DNA of 33,011 nt from Bacteroidales bacterium (GTDB lineage: Bacteria > Bacteroidota > Bacteroidia > Bacteroidales > F082), in NCBI GenBank assembly GCA_024689285.1, contig JAILDR010000217.1, forward strand, positions 1-33,011, given 5' to 3'. The notes below the pieces were generated by a model, which worked only from the letters and a program-made list of their open reading frames with translations, searched no databases and had not been told where the DNA came from. Both the position numbers and the translations under genes were made by a program. Each line of letters begins with the position of its first letter. The stretch's first letter is position 1. Shown in pieces: positions 26,793 through 33,011 of this stretch.

Positions 26793-29369
26793 TCATTCCT
26801 TACCGTCATCATGCATCTTGGCGACATGATGATGGTGATGGTGGTGATGATGATGCTTACGGAAAATGCGTTGGTACCATTTCTTTTTCTTCTTCTTCTT
26901 TTCCTCTTCCTCATTGCCATAGCCATAGCCGTAACCATATCCATAGCCGTAACCATATCCATAGCCGTAACCATATCCATAGCCGTAGCCGTAACCATAT
27001 CCATAGCCGTAACCATAATAGCCATAGCCACGCTTTTTCTTATTGACACCATTAAGGACGATACAAAGGTTCGGGAACTTGCCGTCTTTTAAGAATTTCT
27101 CCACATCGAACAGCAAGCGCTTGTCAGTTTTACCAGCACGCAGCACCATCACGGTGGTGTCAGCCACACGCTTCACGATATCGGAGTCGGCCACCATACC
27201 TACAGGCACGTTATCAAGGAATATGTATTCATAACGGGTGCGCAATTCGGCAACGAGATCATCCAAACGCGTACTCATCAACAATTCGGCAGGGTTGGGC
27301 GGCACTGGGCCTGAGAAAATAATGTCAAGTCCTGGAGTATTGATGTCAGAATGGATAATGTCGTCAACGTTATCGGTCTTTCCAGAGAGGTAGTTAGAGA
27401 TACCTGCACGAGAAGCCACATCAAACACTTTGAACAACGTACCTTTACGGATATCCAAGTCAACCAACACCGTCTTTCGTTTGGCCAAAGCGAAACTCGT
27501 CGACAAATTGGTTGAGATGAATGTTTTACCCGACGACACCATAAATGAAGTGAACATGACCACATGTGCCCCCTGTTTCCTGTCCTTCATGTATTCGAGA
27601 CTCGACCTAATCAAACGGAACGACTCAGACAGGGAGTCTCGTCCATTATCGCGCACCATAATGGTATGGCTCGGGACATCCTTCTCAAACGGCACATCTC
27701 CCAAGAAAGGAACGTTGGATGACTTCTGCACATCAACACGGTCATGTATAGTGGTGTCCAACAAATTCTTGAGCAACAAAAATGCCACAGGAATGGCAAG
27801 GCCTATCAAAAGACCCAACAAAACAGACTTTTTCTCATCAGGAGCGATAGGATTGCCGTTAGGATAGGCATAATCAACAATCTTTCCTGTAGCCTCCAAT
27901 TGTGGGCTGGTCATCAGCAGTTCCTCGCGTTTGGTTAACAGTTGTAAATACAGCTTCTCCTTAATACCTTGCATACGTTCAACGGAATGAAGTTCAAGCT
28001 GGTCGACAGGAACGCTCTGAATTTGCGAATTGGCGATATTACGTTCACGATTGGCCTCTGCAATACGATCTTCCAAACCCTGAAGATTGATTTCAAGTAT
28101 TAACATAATGTTAGCATGAAGACTGACTTGATCCTCCATGAGAGCCTGAGCTACAGGGTTGTTTATTGTTCCGTCAGCCCTGTATTTCTCGATCTGCGCC
28201 AAGTTTTCGTTGTACTTCTTGATAGCGGCTGTAGCCTCTGCTGAAACATTAACCGCACCAACAGGGATAATTTGATCGGTGTTGTTTTTCGTAAAATTAA
28301 GCAAATAACGCACCATATCCGCCTGTGTTTCCAGCTTCTTCGCCTCTTCCGTCAATGCAGTGCTCGCAGCAACATATGCCTGACCATAACTCCTTGTGTC
28401 AATGATATTGTGACTACGCTTAAAGTCAACTGACACCTGCTCGTAATCCTGAATGTCACTCATCAAGTATTCGATACGGTCATTGATAAACTTTTCAGTA
28501 TAATCAAGAACACGTTGCTGGTCGGCAATAGACTCCTGGTTGTAAACATCCATGAGGGTATTCAACACATCGGCTGCGCGTTGCGGCGAAGTGTCGCGCA
28601 AAGAAAGACGCAAAATGGCGTTCTTGTCACTGTCTCTTCCGATACCGATTCTGGAGCGGTAAGAACCAGCAACGGATGAAAGTGGATAGTGATGCACCGA
28701 AATGGCGATGTTCATAAAGTCATTGTAACGCCAGGTGGGTTTCACAACTATCTTTCCAACAGGCGAAATCACCGTGTCGTTCAACGACACCTTCATCGAC
28801 GGGATATTGGCACCAAAACCTTCAAGAACAACATGTTCTTCATCAATGGGTTTCAGAGTAAACGAGGCACTGGCATTCTCATCCATCCCAGGAAACACCA
28901 CCTCAACGGGACCGTCCTTGTATAGAATTCTATTACGCCTCGCCATCTTGGTATTATAAGAATACATGACGTTCAAATTCAGACGGCGTACCATATTTTC
29001 CATATTGCCAGCCGACCGCATCACCATGATTTCATTGTTAATAGTGCTAACGATAGGCCCAGCACCTTGAATGGCATTCAAAGTTGAAGAACCGCGCATT
29101 GACTCAGAGCCGCCACTGGCCTGTGTCCTGATCAGAATGGAAGAATAACTGGCGTATATCCTTTCTTCCCCTCTCACTCTATAGAAAGCAATCACACCAC
29201 CTATCAGTGCGAAAAGGATAAACCATGGAAGATTACGTAAAACCAAGAATACCAAGTCCTTGAACTTGAAGCCACTATTGGCACTATCGTCAAAGAACGA
29301 ATTCAAGTCATCCGGTTTGTTGTTTATCTTGTTCGGGGTATAGTTTTGATTTTCAAACTCTGTTGCCAT
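26793..29369 (-). CDS. Wzz-domain tyrosine autokinase (BY-kinase, Wzc-like) with Gly-Tyr and poly-His tail
   Basis: The 858-residue protein is an inner-membrane polysaccharide co-polymerase fused to a BY-kinase. A first membrane helix lies at about 47-64. A periplasmic region with coiled-coil stretches (GNVR-like) and a second helix at about 512-532 follow. The cytoplasmic kinase has Walker A SSGKT with Lys615, A' motif LVDLDIRKG and Walker B YIFLDNVP. The tail is extraordinary: 19 tyrosines in a near-perfect Gly-Tyr alternation (about 781-818), then a Glu/Lys block, then ten consecutive histidines. BY-kinases autophosphorylate a C-terminal tyrosine cluster, usually a handful of residues, to control polymer length and export. 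It lies between the Wza-like gene and the cognate phosphatase. Confidence 0.95.
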   Translation of the reverse strand: MATEFENQNYTPNKINNKPDDLNSFFDDSANSGFKFKDLVFLVLRNLPWFILFALIGGVIAFYRVRGEERIYASYSSILIRTQASGGSESMRGSSTLNAIQGAGPIVSTINNEIMVMRSAGNMENMVRRLNLNVMYSYNTKMARRNRILYKDGPVEVVFPGMDENASASFTLKPIDEEHVVLEGFGANIPSMKVSLNDTVISPVGKIVVKPTWRYNDFMNIAISVHHYPLSSVAGSYRSRIGIGRDSDKNAILRLSLRDTSPQRAADVLNTLMDVYNQESIADQQRVLDYTEKFINDRIEYLMSDIQDYEQVSVDFKRSHNIIDTRSYGQAYVAASTALTEEAKKLETQADMVRYLLNFTKNNTDQIIPVGAVNVSAEATAAIKKYNENLAQIEKYRADGTINNPVAQALMEDQVSLHANIMLILEINLQGLEDRIAEANRERNIANSQIQSVPVDQLELHSVERMQGIKEKLYLQLLTKREELLMTSPQLEATGKIVDYAYPNGNPIAPDEKKSVLLGLLIGLAIPVAFLLLKNLLDTTIHDRVDVQKSSNVPFLGDVPFEKDVPSHTIMVRDNGRDSLSESFRLIRSSLEYMKDRKQGAHVVMFTSFMVSSGKTFISTNLSTSFALAKRKTVLVDLDIRKGTLFKVFDVASRAGISNYLSGKTDNVDDIIHSDINTPGLDIIFSGPVPPNPAELLMSTRLDDLVAELRTRYEYIFLDNVPVGMVADSDIVKRVADTTVMVLRAGKTDKRLLFDVEKFLKDGKFPNLCIVLNGVNKKKRGYGYYGYGYGYGYGYGYGYGYGYGYGYGYGYGYGYGYGNEEEEKKKKKKKWYQRIFRKHHHHHHHHHHVAKMHDDGKE
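26917..27031 (-). repeat. Coding tandem repeat (18-bp units) for the Gly-Tyr tract
   Basis: On the plus strand the unit ccatagccgtaaccatat repeats at 26924, 26942, 26960, 26978 (with an extra 6 bases) and 27002 (last base changed), flanked by shorter 6-bp GGN-TAY units. Each 18-bp unit encodes three Gly-Tyr pairs on the minus strand. All steps are multiples of six, so slippage keeps the reading frame. A short downstream repeat (26831-26860) encodes the ten histidines. Confidence 0.95.
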
Positions 29370-29399
29370 TTTTCAAATCATTTACATTTTTACCAGATG

Positions 29400-30188
29400 T
29401 TATTGTTGCTTTCGAATGAACGATTCGATAAGCGTATATATTGCCAAAGCTGACGTCAAGGACGAAATCAGTCCAAGCACAAGACTCAGGTTGCTTGAGA
29501 AGAACTTGTAGGGGCGTTCCTCAGTAAAGATGATGTCGTTCTGCTGAAGGACAAAAAATTCATCATCAAAAATAGCCGTCGAACGTGGGTCGAGATAATG
29601 CACCACGCGTTTGCCGTCCACTTCTCGCATCACGCCAATGCGGTCGCGGCGCGTATACCAATCCAAACCACCCGCCATGGCAAGAGCTTCAAGGAAGGTG
29701 CAACGTTCTTCATTAATGTTCAGCACCTTTCCTCCGGAACTGGTCAGCATATAAACCCTGAAATTCAGGAAACGTACCACCACCAAGGGATTCTTGATAT
29801 AACCGTTACGCTCCAAATTAGCCGCAATGGTATCCTGAACCTGCAAACGGGTCAAACCTGCCACATGAAGCTTACCTAAAACAGGGAACTGGATATAGCC
29901 ATCTCCATCGACGAGATACCCCGACATCCAATTGCCATAGTTACCACTATAATTCATGCTTTGCATGGAATTAAACGGTTTGAGCAGTTCATCATCCTTG
30001 CCAGTATTGCTCACCAGAAAGATTCTCAGCTCATCATAAGGGGCTACAGTAGCTTCCAGATTCTCCGTGATCGGCATACCCTCTTTGGGCATATCCTGCA
30101 AATAACGCACATGTTTATACGTAGTGCACGAAGCAGCCATCATGGCCAAAACGACCATGGATAAATACAATACAATTCTATTGTTCAT
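29400..30188 (-). CDS. Wza-type polysaccharide export lipoprotein
   Basis: The 262-residue protein has a lipoprotein signal ending AASC with Cys21. The polysaccharide-export domain follows (YDELRIFLVSNT, then GYLVDGDGYIQFPVLGKLHVAGLT), then an SLBB-like region (VYMLTSSGGKVLNI). A C-terminal hydrophobic stretch (SLVLGLISSLTSALAIYTL) could form the outer-membrane helix. At 262 residues it is shorter than E. coli Wza (379), as usual for Bacteroidetes. It starts 15 bases after the deacetylase-like gene and precedes the BY-kinase, its expected partner in the export channel. Confidence 0.92.
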   Translation of the reverse strand: MNNRIVLYLSMVVLAMMAASCTTYKHVRYLQDMPKEGMPITENLEATVAPYDELRIFLVSNTGKDDELLKPFNSMQSMNYSGNYGNWMSGYLVDGDGYIQFPVLGKLHVAGLTRLQVQDTIAANLERNGYIKNPLVVVRFLNFRVYMLTSSGGKVLNINEERCTFLEALAMAGGLDWYTRRDRIGVMREVDGKRVVHYLDPRSTAIFDDEFFVLQQNDIIFTEERPYKFFSSNLSLVLGLISSLTSALAIYTLIESFIRKQQ

Positions 30189-30203
30189 ACTAAATCAATT
30201 TAT

Positions 30204-31016
30204 TCAGAAAACAGGGCGCAAAAATACAAATATTTTGCGAGACACCAAATAGCTTTTCACCACGTTTTTTGCCGACTGCATAACGTATTCCCCCAACCAC
30301 AGTCCCAGGTTGTCAGTCCAACGTTGCGGATGCGTGGTCAGCATCAGCTGTTTGGGAAACGTCCCCTCAGATAGTGCTTTCAGGATGTCTCCGGTGGAAT
30401 GATAGACCCATCCTTTTCCAATCCATTCTTCTTGACGGGAAAGCACCTTATCCCTGATGCTCACATTGAAGCCATCCCAACGGCGACCCGTATCGGTCAG
30501 GTAAAACACTTTCGAGAAATCCACATCGAAATAAGGCTCACCTACAATACCGAAATCATGATAATCAAACTGTTCCCATAATTTTCGGCTGTCAAACTTG
30601 CTACGAGGAGACCCATGCATACAAACAGTCCTCACAGGATAATACTTTCGGAAATAGTCCAGTTGCATCTTGAAATGATGTATCGCCTTCTCCGCATCAC
30701 CATTGCAAATGGAAAGGTCTTCATAATGATAGCCTATTTCATGCCCTAAATCCACGATGGCTTTAATGACCTCAGGTTGGTTACTCTGTTCGTCAACACG
30801 GAAATAGAACGACGATTGGATACCCGACTTGGCTTCCATCTTCGCTATCACTAAGGCATTGTAAGCTCTCTTGTCCACATCATGACGCATAATTACGAAA
30901 CGGACATCATCATACTCGGTGCCATGCTCACAATAGTCTTCGAAGGTCACAAAGCGATAACCAGCCTTCTTGAAGGCTTCTATCAAACATGTATAGGTTT
31001 TCAGGGTAAATTCCAT
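30204..31016 (-). CDS. NodB-fold polysaccharide deacetylase-like protein
   Basis: The 270-residue protein carries the RHDVD version of the NodB metal motif (Asp46, Asp48) and a second motif GHEIGYH with His92 and His97. This is the divergent branch of the polysaccharide deacetylase superfamily that recurs in surface polysaccharide clusters. Activity may be removal of acetyl groups from an amino sugar in the polymer or its precursor, but this is inferred. No signal peptide is present, so it probably acts in the cytoplasm on a lipid-linked or nucleotide-sugar intermediate. It lies one base after the DUF354 gene stops. Confidence 0.8.
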   Translation of the reverse strand: MEFTLKTYTCLIEAFKKAGYRFVTFEDYCEHGTEYDDVRFVIMRHDVDKRAYNALVIAKMEAKSGIQSSFYFRVDEQSNQPEVIKAIVDLGHEIGYHYEDLSICNGDAEKAIHHFKMQLDYFRKYYPVRTVCMHGSPRSKFDSRKLWEQFDYHDFGIVGEPYFDVDFSKVFYLTDTGRRWDGFNVSIRDKVLSRQEEWIGKGWVYHSTGDILKALSEGTFPKQLMLTTHPQRWTDNLGLWLGEYVMQSAKNVVKSYLVSRKIFVFLRPVF

Positions 31017-31017
31017 G

Positions 31018-32103
31018 TTATTTAAATCGGAATTGATAGTCAGGATTGTTTTTCATCACTTCCCTACTATCAGGATAATTTTCAATAAACCAAGTCAAAA
31101 ACGCAGAATAGTCAATTTTCTCGGACAGCATCTTTTGACGACGGAGCTGCCACTCCTCTTTCAGGTCTGGCATTGCCAGCAATTCATCTATCTTGGCGAA
31201 GAACGCCTCCGATTGATTGGGCAGAAAGGAGAAACACAACCCATAGCGACGCTCCAATTCGTTAGGCACCGAGAGCCTTCCCGCAAAGCTATTACACTTC
31301 ACAGCCGGCGTACCCAAAACAGCTGCCTCCGAAGTCATGGTCTGGCTATCACCCACCAGCAAAGTGGCATAATACATCAAGGAATGCGCCTTTTCGGGCG
31401 AAATTTTCAGTTGATAAGGCTTGAACTCATCATCAACATCCCTTTCCGTAGTGATGAACACTCTGCCATGTTGTTGTAGGCGTTGTACCAATTGGAGCTT
31501 GTCACCCATAGACAAGCCACCCTCTCCAACATCATGATGCGCCTTGAAGGCATTAAACCTCAAAAAAAAGAAGTGCTCTCCTTCCTCAACGCCCGCCTCA
31601 TGCAACACGTTCGGGTCGGGTGCGAAGCGACTGGGATGAAGATAAGCCAATTCGTGGTAAGAGCCCACGTAAACCGCTTTCTGTGATTTACGCTGAATCG
31701 CAGAGGGAGTAAGGATGGCATCAGCAAAGGGATGTCCGTACCTCACGAACAGAGGCTCCACCTCATCATCGTCATCGTCCATAATGACACTCTTCATCTT
31801 TGACAAGTTACTAACATGAGCAATATTGAGGGATGAGCCGATGCCCAAATCAATATGACGCTCACGGACGATTTTCAAAAGGCGGTGGTTGTATACTAAC
31901 TGGTCAAGCCCCTTCATCATCAGCGCATCGTCTTTCCTGCCGATGTTGATATAGGGAATGCTATACAAATCCAACAATCGCATCGCTGACGGAATCTCTT
32001 TCACCACCACAGTCACTTTGTGACCTTTCTTTTTTAGCATGAAAAAGACATTACGTAACAGATGCACGTGAGCTGGATGGTTGATATCGATGAGGATATT
32101 CAT
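31018..32103 (-). CDS. DUF354 family protein (GT-B-like fold)
   Basis: The 361-residue protein starts with MNILIDINHPAHVHLLRN, the hallmark of DUF354. Later motifs (GDSQTMTSEAAVLGTPAVK) resemble the C-terminal Rossmann domain of UDP-GlcNAc 2-epimerase and GT-B glycosyltransferases. Its biochemical role is not established; the context suggests a transferase or epimerase in surface glycan synthesis. Its ATG overlaps the stop of the preceding FemAB-like gene by 4 nt. The run DDDDDE near residue 110 is unusual but lies within an otherwise normal chain. Confidence 0.85.
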   Translation of the reverse strand: MNILIDINHPAHVHLLRNVFFMLKKKGHKVTVVVKEIPSAMRLLDLYSIPYINIGRKDDALMMKGLDQLVYNHRLLKIVRERHIDLGIGSSLNIAHVSNLSKMKSVIMDDDDDEVEPLFVRYGHPFADAILTPSAIQRKSQKAVYVGSYHELAYLHPSRFAPDPNVLHEAGVEEGEHFFFLRFNAFKAHHDVGEGGLSMGDKLQLVQRLQQHGRVFITTERDVDDEFKPYQLKISPEKAHSLMYYATLLVGDSQTMTSEAAVLGTPAVKCNSFAGRLSVPNELERRYGLCFSFLPNQSEAFFAKIDELLAMPDLKEEWQLRRQKMLSEKIDYSAFLTWFIENYPDSREVMKNNPDYQFRFK

Positions 32104-33011
32104 AACTTCTTCATGATTTTGACACCCAATTTACCAATCCAAAACAAAAAAGGTTTATTGAGATATACAAAACGACCGTGCTCCACTAGTTTTCCGCCAA
32201 ATTCTGCCTTGAAATCGCGAACACCGTATGGCTCATTAGGTTTACCTGCACCCATCAAATCAAATAGTGGGCACCCGTTATTCGCAGCATATTCCAAACC
32301 AAACCATGTAGCCACCGAAGTTGGGCGAATACCTTTCCGATAGTTCTCATTACCACAAACGAACCATTCATAAACCGCTCTGCCAGGCATTGCCACACAA
32401 ACAGATCCACCAATTACTTTTCCCTCATAGTCCACAAGAAAGAAATGCGCATTCTCCAGCTCTATAAGCTTTGTAAAAAACTCGTATGGAAACAAAGGTG
32501 TCTTTACTTTTGTATGATAAAGATGTTTAAGAATTGAATAAAATTCAACGAGTTGATTTTGATTGGGATGGTCAACCAGATTTGCCCCATCCCTCAAGGA
32601 AACACGGATATACCTCCATCTATGTTTCCCAATACCAGATTGTGCAACTTCAAGCGACTCAGTTCTGACATGGAAATTCAAATGAGGATTATAGTCAAAT
32701 CCGCAGTTCATGAAGGCTGTACGCCAAATGCCATAATCATTGAAATTCCGTGTTTCTATGAAAACAACCTTATTAACCAAGGCTTGTTTTACCGATTGTA
32801 ACAGGGTCTTAAGTTCTTCTTCTTCAATATCCTCAGAAAGCAAAGGACCTCCTATGATAATGGCTCTTCGCGAGAAAAACTGTTTCAACTTTCCTCCGTC
32901 CTTCTGGATATAACCCACCACAAGGCCTTTCAGCTGCCCTTCGGATTCAACGCCATAAGCAAAAGCCTCCAAAAACGAAAGTTCATCAAAAAAAGCATAC
33001 GCCTCTTGCGT
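32100..33011 (-). CDS. FemAB/GNAT-like acyl- or aminoacyl-transferase, 5' end outside the window
   Basis: The frame is open to the right edge, so the N-terminus is missing; at least 303 residues are visible. The pattern of two GNAT-like halves (LVVGYIQKDGG ... RRAIIIGGPLL, then FFLVDYEGKVIGGSVCVAMPGRAVYEW) and a late LFDLMGAGKPNEPYGVRDFKAEFGG match FemAB-type proteins of exopolysaccharide clusters. They transfer amino-acid or acyl groups to sugars or peptides. The substrate is unknown. An apparent TTG start at 32972 is unlikely to be real because coding continues upstream. Confidence 0.8.
   Translation of the reverse strand, partial: TQEAYAFFDELSFLEAFAYGVESEGQLKGLVVGYIQKDGGKLKQFFSRRAIIIGGPLLSEDIEEEELKTLLQSVKQALVNKVVFIETRNFNDYGIWRTAFMNCGFDYNPHLNFHVRTESLEVAQSGIGKHRWRYIRVSLRDGANLVDHPNQNQLVEFYSILKHLYHTKVKTPLFPYEFFTKLIELENAHFFLVDYEGKVIGGSVCVAMPGRAVYEWFVCGNENYRKGIRPTSVATWFGLEYAANNGCPLFDLMGAGKPNEPYGVRDFKAEFGGKLVEHGRFVYLNKPFLFWIGKLGVKIMKKL

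Noticed and set aside
26831..26860. Poly-His tract as a cloning tag artefact
   Set aside because: Codons are mixed CAT and CAC, it lies inside a native operon and is followed by nine more residues; a natural low-complexity tail is likelier.
26789..27092. Open frames on both strands across the Gly-Tyr region (Met-Asp-Met-Val-Thr-Ala or Ile-Ala-Val-Thr repeats)
   Set aside because: They are alternative readings of the same tandem repeat inside the BY-kinase gene, with no start context or domain.
1..33011. Defence island, toxin-antitoxin, prophage or integrase genes
   Set aside because: None of the recognisable frames match such families; the window is housekeeping, glycogen and surface-polysaccharide genes.

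Overview
The window reads as part of a Bacteroidales (Bacteroidetes) chromosome. The evidence is a PorQ-like type IX secretion protein, the TAnnTTTG-type -7 promoter element ahead of several genes, a long-form NusB, a GT3-type glycogen synthase fused to a phosphorylase, and a capsule tyrosine kinase with a C-terminal tyrosine cluster. It is almost completely coding. I see no tRNA, rRNA, CRISPR array or intact mobile element. The only mobile trace is a decayed IS3-type transposase fragment at the left edge.

Layout. (1) 1-436: an IS3 orfB remnant with an 11-bp tandem repeat. (2) 500-5600, plus strand: three genes coupled by 4-nt ATGA overlaps. They are a sugar kinase fused to a RapZ C-terminal domain, a MurU-like sugar-1-phosphate nucleotidyltransferase, and an AddB-like iron-sulfur nuclease. 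(3) 5605-9083, minus strand: nusB, porQ, recF and a DUF721/DciA-like gene in one tight run. (4) 9213-10309, plus strand: a rubrerythrin with an N-terminal rubredoxin domain, then ferritin, closed by a terminator at 10333-10360. (5) 10370-19092, minus strand: a glycogen operon of debranching enzyme, GT4 synthase, GH57 enzyme, and a 1408-residue GT3 synthase-GT35 phosphorylase fusion. (6) 19217-25964, plus strand: an M3 metallopeptidase lipoprotein and two tandem patatin/beta-barrel proteins, closed by a hairpin at 25978-26013. (7) 26040-33011, minus strand: the downstream part of a capsule/exopolysaccharide operon. It holds a FemAB/GNAT-like protein (cut by the window edge), a DUF354 protein, a NodB-like deacetylase, a Wza-type lipoprotein, a Wzz/BY-kinase and a PHP-type tyrosine phosphatase.

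How the genes fit together. Block 2 looks like amino-sugar (peptidoglycan) salvage in the style of AmgK/MurU, with a RapZ-like sensing domain built into the kinase. Block 5 holds enzymes to elongate, trim, debranch and phosphorolyse glycogen, with synthesis and breakdown joined in one chain. Block 6 is envelope lipid and peptide hydrolysis. Block 7 exports a surface polysaccharide under a tyrosine phosphorylation cycle.

The most notable observations are two coding tandem repeats. One is an 18-bp repeat that builds a 19-tyrosine Gly-Tyr tract, followed by ten histidines, at the end of the BY-kinase; its length could vary in frame. The other is a 14-bp repeat in the linker between the sugar kinase and the RapZ domain, where gain or loss of one unit would shift the frame and switch off the RapZ domain. 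Also notable are the kinase-RapZ fusion itself and the synthase-phosphorylase fusion.
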